A stretch of DNA of 64,000 nucleotides from Pachyseris speciosa (GCA_016490735.1 JAEMWC010000558.1:406001-470000); one strand, 5' to 3'; positions 25,770 to 36,850 are shown, numbered from the stretch's first letter. Numbers and translations are program-made. The notes: generated by a model from the letters alone, not told the origin.

Positions 25770-26401
25770 CCGTAGAGTTCCGATAGTAGCGACCCTCGTT
25801 ACCTTCGGAATTAGCAGCCTTTGGGGGTCGTAACTTTAGGGGGGTCGTTACTTTCGGGGGGTCGTTACTTTCGGGGAACAGAAATCGTTTACAAATAGAG
25901 CTGGCGTGATTTTTTTTTCCGAAGTTTAAACGAACAACATAATATTAAAAAAGAACAACACTTTGTTTGCATTCCACATGTATAGATTGTGTTTCATAAA
26001 AAGAAGGTAACAATGATAAATACCGACAGCAATACTGCAATAAAATACCGTAAATCAATGTTAATACGAAATTATACTGGTTTACGTTCTTACATCGCTA
26101 CATCAGTGAACTGTTCCCCTTGTTGTAAATTAAAGTGCCTTATCGTGAACGTATTACGGTATTCTACATTAAAATTTTGACTGTTGATTGACAACTTAAA
26201 GGTATACGGAATACAATTTAAAAAAAACTTGGTCTCGCTACTTTTGGGAGTGGGGGGGTGGTCACTACTTTCGGGAGATCGCTACTTTCGGGGGGAGGGG
26301 TGGGGTCGCTATTTTCGGGATTTACTAGCAACCACAAAAAATTGACGTTAATTTCGGGGGGTTGCTACTTTCGGGGGATCGTTACTATCGGAACTTTACG
26401 G
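25770..26401. mobile_element. TA-flanked MITE with reiterated GGTCGTTACTTTCGGGG motif
   Basis: The left end CCGTAGAGTTCCGATAGTAG recurs inverted at the right as CTATCGGAACTTTACGG, and TA lies on both sides (25768-25769, 26402-26403). The interior has G-rich repeats of TCGTTACTTTCGGGGG on both halves, so most of the element is internally palindromic. TA duplication fits Tc1/mariner-type mobilisation, but this is inference. Confidence 0.65.
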
Positions 26402-26439
26402 TATAGGCGTTCACTTAAAGTAAATGAAAAGTGCCATAT

Positions 26440-26482
26440 TTGAATACTAACGTTTCGGGCTTCAGGCCCTTCTTCAGTGGAA
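26440..26482 (-). ncRNA. hammerhead-ribozyme-like motif of a Penelope-like element remnant
   Basis: On the minus strand the order is CTGAAGA (26477-26471), a stem GGGC-CTGAA-GCCC, then GAAA (26456-26453) and CGTTAGTATTC. This contains the two hammerhead core boxes CUGANGA and GAAA joined by a perfect 4-bp stem II. Penelope-like retroelements are known to carry hammerhead motifs. Stem III and the UH cleavage site could not be assigned with confidence, so catalysis is unproven. Confidence 0.45.
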
Positions 26483-26836
26483 AAACAAGTTCGTTATATT
26501 CGCTGCAAGGTTTGTATGCGCCATGCAGCTAAAACTTCCCAAACCCCACTTACCGAATTCAATTCATCGGGAGGACGCCGGTCTTCCTAGCTCGATTTTT
26601 TTAAAGCATTGGGCTCCCAGAAAAAAATGCTGGTTTCTCCGTCTCCCTATGATATTCGTATGTGTCTTTCTCAGGTCTCAAATTTGTCATCCGCCAGTCG
26701 CCGAAGACCGCTTGCATCTTGTCATGAATGCTGATGAAAGGATGGAGTTAGTCGTCATAATGGCATCAAGGAAATGATTCTCAAAAGGTGGTTCCTGGTG
26801 GAAGTCCTAGCTATAAAGGCTGTGCACAGCTCCTGT

Positions 26837-28644
26837 TCATTTTTCGGAAAGTCCCTCGAACAGCGATTCCCGCGGCTTTGCAAGTTTTCGAATTATGTGC
26901 ATAGAAGAACTAAAACTTATGATCAAAGTGTAGCCAATTCCCAAAGTGCGGAGAGCGGTAAGTTTCAGGTCGTTCAAGGAGCCTTCGGAATTTTGTGCAA
27001 AATAAATCAGCGCCACAATGTCGCTCTCGATATAAGCGCAAATCATACAGATACTGGCGAAGAAAACATAGCGCGTGACAAATTTGTGCTTGTTTAGGAT
27101 GAGTATGAAAAGGAAATTGCAAGTTGTGCAGACAGTGTTGTAGGTGGCAAAATAAACAAAGCCAGGTCGCTGTTCAGCAATAGTAAAAGAAAAAGAACAT
27201 AATGGCACTACTACTCCTAAAACCAGCAAATATATGTTTGACGCCAACCAATCACTTCGAATCAGTTTTGAAAAGTTGGTTTCAACGGTCCATGTGGCTT
27301 TACAATGGAATAAACTGTATGTCAAAAAGCAAAATATCTGTATCGGTGGCCACAAAAGACTAACCCCAGCGAAAAGCAAGGATAAGAATGCACTTCCATA
27401 AAAGAAGTCCAACACGATGCCTCCGTCCTCTTCCCTGGGGAAGTTAACATTGAAGCGAGAAACTCGTCGCCTGAGTCAAATCTAAAAAAGGACGCCCCTT
27501 CACAAGAAATACCTACTGGAAGAGCTGTTATCATTATAATCAGGTAATAACCACCCACGAAAATTTTGTAAGGTATCTTTTCGATTATTTGAACACATTT
27601 AATACCTAGTGTCTGTGTAGCCTGCGAGCAAGCTCTCTTGGGGGGTGGAGGGTGCTGTGTGGTGAGGTCATTAGTTAAGGGAATAAGTAAAGGTTGCCTC
27701 TCCCGATCTCCCCCATTTCCCGTTGTCTCTCCGACCACCGAGGAAAGACGTGACTCTTCATTTCTATTTTCACCTTCTTCCACGGTTCGAATTCCAGTTC
27801 TAACTGCCTGATCTTCTGCGACTATTCCACCAGGCATGCAACAAAGTTTCTTCGAACCAATCAACCACAAAAGAGTTATTGTGGGTCCAACGAAAATCCA
27901 GAAGAGACAGAGAACTCTTATTTTCCTTAACGGTAGTTCACCTTCTGTAATATGTATTTGCGGTGAAATATGCATTCTGATCAAAACATCCTTCTGGTCT
28001 GCAGCCAAGAAGGGCTCGGTGAGAACCTTTGGCTTCATTTTCCAGCAACTCCAGGATTTTGTAGCATTCATAACTGGAATCAGTAATTTGCCTTTAATTG
28101 CTGCCTTCGACCCAAAAGTCACGCCTGCAACATTGCTGCTATTGTATATCAGCATTGAGTACCCAGCATGTTGTGCACTCACTGCCACATGTCGTAATGA
28201 ACAAGCAGTTTTGTTCACAAGGGTAACGAGAGCGATTTTGAGCACTCCAAGTTTTGCCTTGTTGACACGCTCAAGCCGTTCGCATGCACTTGTTAGGTTT
28301 GAGTACACCGCCAAGGCATTTAAACGGAATTCAGGGTCATCGACTTTGGTATAAGACCTTGCAAATGACTCCAGTGAAGATGTGTTTAGTGGAATATCAG
28401 ATATGTGACATGTACACTGCGCGGTGTATCCCTCGCCAGTTCGATAAAATACGGTCAGTGTTGAAGAGGGATTATTGTCATTGTTAGAATAGATGCCCCA
28501 AAACGAAAATCCTTTGACTGCTAAGAGACAAACGATGGTAGTGATTACGAGAAATACGACGCAACAACTCATCATAATGCATTTCCTCGCCATTTTCGTA
28601 GACAAAATATACGGAATTCTCAAGTCACAGCACGGCGTACTCAT
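26837..28644 (-). CDS. multi-pass membrane glycoprotein with a PA domain; one apparent frameshift
   Basis: The upstream frame (28644 down to about 27440) begins MSTPCCDLRIPYILSTKMAR. Residues 26-46 form a signal anchor. Residues about 134-192 fit the protease-associated (PA) domain: KIALVTLVNKTACSLRHVAV, then AQHAGYSMLIYNSS. N-glycosylation sites occur at NTS, NLT, NKT, NSS and NAT. A second membrane helix lies at about 243-263, an acidic/Pro-rich cytosolic-type linker follows, and a third helix is at about 360-380. The downstream frame (to the TGA at 26837-26839) holds about five more hydrophobic helices, ending in a basic tail. The two frames are offset by one base between about 27415 and 27475. 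No GT-AG pair of plausible length fixes the phase, so a sequencing error or true break is likely. PA plus one helix recalls RNF13-type ligases, and PA plus many helices recalls SPPL2, but no RING, YD or GLGD motif is seen. I do not recognise the gene. Confidence 0.6.
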
Positions 28645-28805
28645 GTTACGTCTTTCCTCATAGCAGTACGCTCACAAGGTCAACTCGTGAGCAAAATTCC
28701 TTTTGATAAAAAAACAACAACAACAACAATATGGAACTCTGCCAGCGAGGTAAGCTTTGAACCGATCTCCTCAGACTCGGAAGTGTAGGTGTGTGAAATA
28801 TCATG

Positions 28806-31800
28806 TAACAAGAGGCTACAATTAGCCTAAACTCGGGCTTGCAAAAAACAGTATTGTATCCCTAACTTAGCGCTAAACAAAAGAATAGAGGGAAGTCTGT
28901 CTTTCTTACATCGGACGCATTGTGTTTAGCTTGTGTTGGAGTCTATTTCTTTAGACCCCTATCAACATATATTCCTCTAAAATACAGCTCAGCCATTGAG
29001 AACAATAATTATACCACTAAAAGAACAAGAAAAAGAGAAACAGAAAAATAAAGCCCGTGATATATACCACTAAAAGACATCGAAACCGGGTTAGCTGCGT
29101 CACAGGCAAGAACAGTGACCTTTAGGCCACAGAGGTTTATCGTTTTGCAAGGTGATAAAAATAGTGTATTGACTCCAAAAAAAACTAAGCACACTTGTTT
29201 TCGCTTCGATGGATAATTGTTTGAGAAAGGAAACGCTTATCGAACGATGTAGGATTTTTTCGCATAAACGTTAATGGAGTACGTCTCGGTGAAATGTGAG
29301 TAGAAAATTAATTAGCAGAGTGAAACTGTTTACAAACACTTCTCCTTTGTCGTCTCATGTTATTATAATCGGCTCCGAAGCACAAGACCTAGAAAACTCA
29401 GACCCCCCCCCCAAATCTGGAAAACTCAGACCCCTCATGAACGGCGATAATTCATTTTGCCCACGTTTATTTCTCTTTGAAAATTTGTATAGTTATGAGG
29501 GGGTCTGAGTTTTCCAGTTTGGGGGGGGGGGGGGGGGGTTTGAGTTTTCTAGGTCTGAGGTCTGAGGTCTGAGTTTTCTAGGTCTGAGTTCTCCAGACAC
29601 CCGATACGGGGAACACGGCGGCAATCCATCTGGAGTTAAATTTTGGTCATGTTAAAAGCTTTCTTCTCGCTGTCTCTGTCTGGGGTCTGAGTTTTCTAGG
29701 TCTCGTGCTCCGGAGCCGATTATAATAACGTGAAGTGTTTGTTATCTGCGATAAATAGACGGTGTAACATTTCAGCCCACTTAACGGCGATAATTTATTT
29801 TGTCCACGTTTATTTGACTTTGAAAATTTGTATAGTTTTGAGGGGGTCTGAGTTTTCCAGATTGGGGGGGGGGGGGGGTTGAGTTTTCTAGGTCTGAGGT
29901 CTGAGGTCTGAGTTTTCTAGGTCTGAGTTCTCCAGACACCCGATACGGGGAACACGGCGGCAATCCATCTGGAGTTAAATTTTGGTCATGTTAAAAGCTT
30001 TCTTCTCGCTGTTGAACTTGCAAACATTCGTATAGACACTTCTCTTAACATATTAGTTGTTCAGACTTCAAAGACACAAGGTGAATCGACGTTTTCCGAT
30101 ACGTGACAACAGGCATCATTCTTGCTGTTGATATGAGATTTACACTTCCGAATCACTCGGCCGTGAAAGGTCAAACTCCCTTTGTCTGTAGTCTCTAATT
30201 TTTGGCGCTCCCCTCGCGTCGCGTCTCCTCGCAACTTCGCGCGCGCACGTGCCCCCACAATCCGTCGCCAAAATTAGAGACTACTCGCAGTCTACTGAAG
30301 CAGACACGAGGAAACACGGCAGTCCATCTGCCGTTAAGTTTACTCATGTTAAAAACTTTCTTCTCGCCGTTGAACTTGCAAACATTCGCATAGACACTTC
30401 TCTTAACATATTGTTTCTTCAGACTTCAAAAGACACAAGATGAATCGACATTTCCCCATACGTAACAACACGCATCACTGTTGTTAAAAATAGTTAGCGC
30501 TTGCGCAGAAACGCCGGAAGTGCACTTTGTGGATGATACTCGACGACGAAAAAGAAGAACCGTCGGTAATCTTAGACCCGGGCGACGCGCGAGACGCCCG
30601 AGTAATTAGCAAGAGAAATTAATCTCCTATATTTTCTCGTTACTCGGGCTTCCCGCGTCTCGCGGGTCGCCCGGGTCTAAAATTACCGACGGTTCTTCTT
30701 TTACTTCGTCGTCGAGTTTCATCCACAAAGCTCACTTCCGGCGTTTCTGCGCAAGCGCTAACTATTTTTAACAACTCACAGCAAGAGTGATGCCTGTTGT
30801 CACGTATCGGAAAATGTCGATTCACCTTGTGTCTTTTGATGAAGTCTGAACAAACAATATGTTAAGAGAAGTGTCTATGCGAATGTTTGCAAGTTCAACG
30901 GCGAGAAGAAAGCTTTTAACATGAGTAAACTTAACTCCATATGGACTGCCGTGTTTCCTCGTGTCTGCTTCATTCAGATGTACATTTTCTAGACTGCGAG
31001 TAGTCTCTAATTTTGGCGATGGATTGCGGGGCGGGCGAAAGACACGTGCCCGCGCGAGGTTGCGAGGAGACGCGACGCGAGGGGAGCGCCAAAAAATTAG
31101 AGACTACAAACAAAGGGAGTTTGACCTTTCACGGCCGAGTGCCTGTTGTCACTTATCGGAAAACGTCGATTCACCTCTGAACAACTAATATGTTAAGAGA
31201 AGTGTCTATACAAATGTTTGCAAGTTCAACTGCGAGAAGAAAGCTTTTAACATGACCAAAATTTAACTCCAGATGGACTGCCGTGTTCCCCGTATCCGCT
31301 CCATTGAGACGTACATTTTGTTGAGTAACTCAAGTACGGGATATCACACACCGCTGAGACTTTGACAGGTAGTTTATTTACTATTTTCCCACAATATCTC
31401 AATTTCTGGACTTTAATTTTTGAATGATAAGCGATTAGTTTTACAAATGTACTTGCGTAACTTGAAACTGTCCGAGAAACGTTCCATTCTTGCGTTTTAA
31501 ATGACCCTGGATTGACGTATTTGTAAACAGTTTAACTCTGCTAATTAATTTTCTACTCACATTTCACCGAGACTCCATTAACGTTTACGCGAAAAAATTC
31601 TACATCGTTCGATAAGCGTTTCCTTTCTCAAACAATTATCCATCGAAGCGAAAACAAGTATGCTTAGTTTTTTTGGAGTCAATACACTATTTTTATCACA
31701 TTGCATAACGATAAACCTCTGTGGCCTAAAGGTCATTGTTCCTGCCTGTTACGCAGCTAACCCGGGTACGATGTCTTTTAGTGGTATATATCACGGGCTA

Positions 31801-32081
31801 TTTTTTTTTTGTTTTGTTTCTCTTTTTCTTGTTCTTTTAGAAATATTTTTTACAAGTGTTATAATTATTGTTCTCAATGGTTGAGCTGTAAAGCAATTTT
31901 GTAATTTTAGAGGAATATATGTTGATAGGGGTCTAAAGAAATAGACTCCAACACAAGCTAAGCGCAATGCGTTCGATGTAAGGAAGACAGACTTCTTTCT
32001 ATTCTTTTGTTTAGCGCTAAATTAGGGATACAATACTGTTTTTTGCAAGCCCGAGTTTAGGCTAAATGTAGCCTCTTGTTA
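28806..32081. repeat. interrupted inverted repeat of about 3.3 kb (giant foldback element)
   Basis: The outer arms 28806-29335 and 31515-32081 are reverse complements, starting TAACAAGAGGCTACA and ending with its complement. The inner arms 29970-30612 and 30635-31285 are also reverse complements, around a turn near 30605-30640. Unpaired segments are about 640 bp on the left and 235 bp on the right. The inner arm contains its own smaller palindrome bounded by GTAGTCTCTAATTTTTGGCG (30189-30290). TA lies at both outer edges (28806-28807, 32080-32081), compatible with TA target duplication. Open frames in it are short and unconvincing. Transposons with long inverted ends or foldback elements are the likely origin. 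Confidence 0.8.
29359..29729. mobile_element. nested MITE within the left arm of the giant inverted repeat
   Basis: The left end GTTATTATAATCGGCTCCGA recurs inverted at 29711-29729. Both ends continue with AGCACnAGACCTAGAAAACT and CAGACCCC. Part of its interior (from about 29478) is repeated just downstream at 29821-30014, including a poly-G run and GTCTGAGTTTTCTAGG words, so the left arm has expanded by insertion and tandem duplication. Confidence 0.6.
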
Positions 32082-32872
32082 ATTAGTTAAAGCCGTTAGA
32101 GGTGAAGCCCCGAGAAGTCGACTCAAAAACCACACAGGACACAAAATGGCGCACAGAAGAGCTCAGATGAGAAATGTCTATTGGTGTACAGTTCGTATTT
32201 TTGGTATCAAAAACGAATAGTTTATTCCCATAATACAAATCCTTGTAATTTGTTTGTTGTTACGCAGTGGTTATATGCCCTGTCAGAGAGTCAAACTGCA
32301 AACACTAACTACACCAGAGTGCTGTACAAAAGACAGGCTTTATTTTGCAACGATTGGACAAATCGGATGTTCATTCCTATGCAACATAAGCTAAAGGCTG
32401 AAATAGTTTTTGAATTTGTAACTCATGATCTGTATGTCAGTAGACAGTAGTCTAGAGACTGACAAAGGCATTTGGCTTCCTCTATATCTATATAGATAAA
32501 ATTGGAAGGTTTTCTCTGTAGAACTTTGTAGAATGACATATATAGGCAAACCATCATGCGATCAGCAGCAGTAAATGCCAGAAACCCTGAGAAGCTTTGC
32601 TTCTAAATTCTGTAAGGTGTAACTTCTGAGTGACCTGTAACTACATCTGAAGACTATAGTCACAGCGCCAGTGAGATCTATAGGTCCTCAGAAAATGTCT
32701 GATCGACCTACGTTTAACCTAAAATCCCCCCCCCCCCCCCCCATTTTAGCCTAATAAAACCACTTAGCAACAGTACACGTTATTTGTTCTTTAATATTTA
32801 AATGGCCAGCTTAGCAGTAAAAACGCCGGTATGCTATACAGTTAGAAATAGCAACATGCACAGGGAGCGCAG

Positions 32873-32968
<96 letters not shown>

Positions 32969-33118
32969 TTTTTGTCAAATATAGCACTTACCTATAAGAA
33001 AGAATAAACAAGACAAATACAGTACAAAATACTTAATATGCTAGCAATAACCTGTAAGCTTTTAAATGAATAATGAAACCTTAAAAAGTCCTATATAATT
33101 ATAATCATGATCTTCATC

Positions 33119-33178
<60 letters not shown>

Positions 33179-33560
33179 TTAGATTTACAAATCGAAAACT
33201 TCAGAGCCTACCCGAAGTAGTAATTTTTTCATATTAGAGCTGGCATTGAGAACGCTATTCCTGGGGAACTCTAGCCAAAGCCAGGAATACTGAGCCAAAA
33301 GTGTTTTGTAGTTTTATATTCCACATTTTTTATACTTAATAAGATGTTTAGACTATTTATAAAGCAAATTTTTTGGGCTGGTTTTTGTCACATTAACTGG
33401 AAGCTGAGCCATTACTTTTTACAAATATTTTAAAGCTTCACGTTAAACATGTTTTTAAGCTTCTTATCACAAGAATTTTGAACACGATAATTTTTTTTTG
33501 CCGAAAGTGTGTATGAGATTTTAAGAGAGCGCGAGATTTAAAAATAAAGAAAAAATATTA

Positions 33561-33603
<43 letters not shown>

Positions 33604-34051
33604 TGCTGGAAGTGTACATAAAATTTAAAAGTGTGCAACATTTTGTTAAAAGTTGGTCATTTTGTAATAAAGTTTTTTCCATATATATTATTATTATTAT
33701 TATTATTATTATTGTTGTTGTTGTTGTTGTTGTTGTTGTTTCCTCGATTGTGATTGGTTTAAAAAACTACTATTTTCCACTAATTCACTTGCCAAGTTGT
33801 TATCGGACAGTTTGTTATCGGGACAGTTCAATAAGCCAATCACATTCAAGGTAGTATTTTAAATCAACCAATCACATTCAAAGTAGTATTTTAAATCAAC
33901 CAATCACAACCTTGGTTTCAATCACCATACATTTTAATTGTTCTCAATTCTGTGGTAAACAAATAATTGCCGAGGGGGTCGCTTGAGGAAGTAAATCAAT
34001 AAAGTCATGTACGTCTTATGTTCAGTTAATGATTCTTTTTCGTGTTTACAG
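32082..34051. repeat. repeat-rich stretch without a supported gene
   Basis: Contains a poly-C run (about 32729-32742), a long TA microsatellite followed by poly-T (32877-32972), ATT microsatellites (33121-33177, 33556-33602, 33689-33712) and a TTG run (33712-33740). A 38-bp direct duplication (GTAGTATTTTAAATCAACCA, then ATCACATTCAA) lies at about 33851-33910. The plus frame at 32181-32450 has no recognisable family. Confidence 0.7.
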
Positions 34052-34166
34052 AGCCAGTGAAATCGCTCATTTCCACCAAGTTCTTCAACATCCAGCCTTC
34101 AAAGCAAATCTTCTTGGGGCCATCTCGGAACATTATTATCAAGAATGCTATACAGAAAGAGCATGA
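34052..34166 (+). pseudogene. orphan terminal exon resembling the C-terminus of SLX9 (FAM207A)
   Basis: A TTTACAG acceptor precedes one A and then 37 codons ending in TGA (34164-34166): ASEIAHFHQVLQHPAFKANL, then LGAISEHYYQECYTERA. The pattern acidic-x-F-x-x-(V/L)-L-x-x-P-A-(F/Y)-(K/R)-A-x-x-L-x-A-I matches the conserved C-terminal segment of SLX9, a small-subunit ribosome-biogenesis factor. The usual Pro of the NP/SP pair is Leu here. An AATAAA follows at 34397. No upstream exon could be found on this strand in the preceding repeat-rich 2 kb, so it may be a broken copy or the last exon of a gene with a long intron. Family recognition is tentative. Confidence 0.4.
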
Positions 34167-34396
34167 AAATCAGACATAAAACAATTTGGGAACAAATGTT
34201 TGTTATGTTGACACAGTAGAATGCAAAGAAAGATGCCTATTTCAACGTCGGGAGTGTGCTACGCTGTCTTAACTTTTAAGTCACTGCAAAGGATCTACAA
34301 TCGATGAAAGCAGATCGGCCGCGTCTGATGCGACATCTCTTCGTAACATTTTCGAAGAACATTTCACTGTAAATTCGTAGTAAATTGCAGAAGACG

Positions 34397-34402
34397 AATA
34401 AA
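34397..34402 (+). terminator. AATAAA poly(A) signal after the SLX9-like exon
   Basis: A canonical hexamer 231 bp after the TGA of the SLX9-like exon, which supports reading that exon as a real 3' terminal exon. Confidence 0.35.
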
Positions 34403-36394
34403 TCTATAGCGATTTGTTGCGGTATTATAGCTCAAGTTATTCAATTGCGCAAAAAAGAAACTGTCAAGATGATCATGAAGTTTACACGTTTTCCATTTTT
34501 TCCCAAAATTTAATAACTACACTAATATCATGGGTGACAAATTACTCGTGAAATTAGGAATAATTTCACATTCTAATAATTTCCCGAGCTTGGAAGCTTA
34601 AAGGAACGGGAAATTAATAGAATTTTGACAAAACGCGTGTGAAATTATTTTCTCATTGAACTCGTCACCATTTGATTACACATACTAGTGCAGTTTTCCA
34701 ATGAGTTTCGTGAAACCAAAAGCAAAGCAATTTCTCCAGCCAATCACGACAGGTGCAAAGAGCACAATGAGCCAATCAAAATTCAAGGCAATATTACACG
34801 TAACCGGCGCAAAGCGCGGGAAAATGTGCACGTACAAGTCGCGATTGGTTTTGGTTTTGCTTCTTATTAGTTGAGAAAGTGGCGCGAGTTTTGCAGAGCG
34901 AAGTAATGCAAAACCAAAGCAAAACCATAATTACTTTCGACACTCAATTGAAATCCGCTCTAGCCCCATTGGAGACGAACCAATAAAGGCGACCTGTGCC
35001 GTTTCCACGCAATACCTTAAATGCTCTGTTAAGCCCCCCGCCTCTATTAACCCCCCCCCCCCCCTCCTCCCCTCTCTAAATAGTTTGCCAGTATTTTCCA
35101 AGTTAAACAAATTGGAGAAATCACGAAAGAGTTACAAACACGAGAAGTTATATTTGAAAACGACGTTTCCGTTGCTGTCGCCGTCGTCTTTGTTACGGGA
35201 GTTGCTTCGCTCCACTTCAAGATTCCGCGTGGGGTTTTCTGCTGTTTACCAAATACATGTGTACGGTCTCGATATGCCTTTATTCAAAGTTTGGAGTGCC
35301 GACAAATAGATCGGAAAGGATTTTTGTCGCACAATTTTTAGGTTTGGTTAGCAAAGGTAAGCGATTTTAGATTGAAATATCTATTATGAGCAGGAGATGT
35401 GACAACGAGTGATCTGCCGTGGATTTTATATACTTGATTTGACTTATCTTCTCTGCTGGCTGATCTCAATTTACTTTTTACGTTGGATAATATAAATAAA
35501 ATATAAAACATGGGGCACGTGAGGGCCTCGGAAGAATGCCGTTAAGTGTTCGGTTGGCTTTCTGAAACTGAACAATTTTCAGTATTAAAAGATAAGCTTT
35601 ACCTGGAATTAAATGGAGCTATTAAATTTAAAGGGGCTCAGTTCACGTACAGTGGGTTGATCCTTCAGTTCGCTACAAACTGTATAGATATTTCGTACTT
35701 TTGAATCTGAAGATATACGTCAACGGCGAGAGATTTGACCCCTTTGAGGCCCTAACTGTGGGGCATTTGATCTTCTAAACTGGAAGCAGCGGGGCATTTG
35801 ACCAAATTTTTAAAGAAAGTCAAATGCTCTGAGGTTTGCCCGGGTGAGGGATGGGCGCTTTTGGAATTGACTGATATATACAAGAGACATTTTATTGAAT
35901 TACATGAATTGTCATGTACGATATTCACGTACCGTGTAGTTTTGTTTGTGATAAAGACTATTTATCTATAAGCTCAGGTTGCTGTTCCGCAATATTAATT
36001 GTTCTTATTTACGTCAGATATATATCATCCCAGTAATGAAAGTTTACATTGAAAAACAAACTTCTTTGTTGGACTGAAGAGAGTAACTTTTTACCGCATT
36101 TTATTCTTCTGAGGCCGGTTCCTGAAAGCTGTAATAACTCTATTTTATGGATAAATCTGCCTTATTCCAGGAATACCTTTTTGGAATAAGGCAGATTTAT
36201 CCCTGGAATAGTTACACCATTCAGGAACCCACCCCAGGAATTTATTTTGCGGATCGAGGGCAATCCGAAAAAGTTTAAAACCCTCAAAATTTCCATGCTA
36301 CATGGTAAACAACTGAAAAACGTAACAAAAACTTTGTTGTTATTTCGATCTGTTGTTCATAGAACATGGTTAGTTGACGAGATAGATCACTGAT
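34403..36394. other. intergenic repeat-rich stretch
   Basis: A dispersed repeat with several CCAATCA / TGATTGG-like words spans about 34680-34930, where AGCAAAGCAA and GATTGGTTTTGGTTTTGCTT are partly inverted to one another. A poly-C run lies near 35048-35064. The frame at 35085-35309 is unconvincing. A 113-bp palindromic MITE lies at 36117-36229. No gene was supported. Confidence 0.5.
36117..36229. mobile_element. short palindromic MITE
   Basis: The left arm GGTTCCTGAA...TAACTCTATTTTATGGATAA pairs with the right arm ending CCATTCAGGAACC. The centre GATAAATCTGCCTTATTCC is exactly mirrored by GGAATAAGGCAGATTTATC. Length is 113 bp. Confidence 0.7.
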
Positions 36395-36763
36395 CGTTTC
36401 ACGTGTACCTCTGCAAATGTTATCTATTGCATAACCTGTACATTATGCAAAAAGTTATACATCGGCGAAACAGGAAGACTACTAGGTGACCAATTCCAAG
36501 AACATCTACGTGATGTTGAGAACGATGACAGAGACGCACCCAAACCAGTCGCTCGGCATTTTACTCTCCCTAGCCATTCCAAACAACACATGTCGATCTC
36601 CGGCCTTTCCCTACGTCAAGGTACCACGGAAAGCCATAAAAATCTCGAGCAAAAATTGATCTTTCAAATCGGCACTCTTAATCCCCACGGTATCAACGAG
36701 CGCTTTTCATTCAATTTAATTATTCCTGTTTTTCACGTTACCATGTTACCACCAAAGGCGTAG
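36395..36763 (+). pseudogene. Penelope-like element fragment: GIY-YIG endonuclease C-terminus
   Basis: An open segment read in frame to TAG (36761-36763) contains NVIYCITCTLCKKLYIGETG, then RLLGDQFQEHLRDV, a conserved His (ARHFTLPSH) and NLEQKLIFQIGTLNPHGINE. This is the GIY-YIG-type endonuclease domain with a CxxC knuckle, as at the C-terminus of Penelope-like retroelements. An in-frame TAG at 36383-36385 and loss of recognisable sequence before it show the reverse transcriptase is gone. The hammerhead-like motif and the element 3' sequence follow at 36810-36900. Confidence 0.75.
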
Positions 36764-36809
36764 CTCCATTTTCTGTATATAAACCATACATAACCCACAA
36801 TTCTTCAAT

Positions 36810-36850
36810 TCGCTCCGACGAAGGGCTAACGCTCGAAACGTCAGCTAATC
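36810..36850 (+). ncRNA. degenerate hammerhead-like motif downstream of the Penelope fragment
   Basis: The order is CCGACGA, stem AGGGC-TAAC-GCTC, then GAAA and CGTCAGC. Against the hammerhead core, CUGANGA has become CCGACGA (one change in an invariant position) and stem II has a mismatch, so this copy is probably inactive. Its position just after the endonuclease ORF is where Penelope-like elements carry such motifs. Confidence 0.4.

Larger units (their letters stand above)
22935..26836. other. intergenic region between IST1 and the PA-domain gene (convergent 3' ends)
   Basis: No gene could be supported. The AATAAA at about 23274 could serve IST1. A phrase seen in many decayed cnidarian repeats (GGGGGGTCCGGGGGAATGCT) lies near 23956. 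The 178-codon minus frame at 24096-24632 has no recognisable family and overlaps this repeat-like sequence. A TA-flanked MITE (25770-26401) and a Penelope-like remnant (about 26440-26482) occupy the right end. Confidence 0.5.

Noticed and set aside
28806..32081. CRISPR-like or bacterial repeat structure
   Set aside because: Repeats are long inverted arms, not short spaced direct repeats, and the context is eukaryotic.
32802..32984. Open frame with poly Ile-Tyr
   Set aside because: Translation of the TA microsatellite and poly-T.
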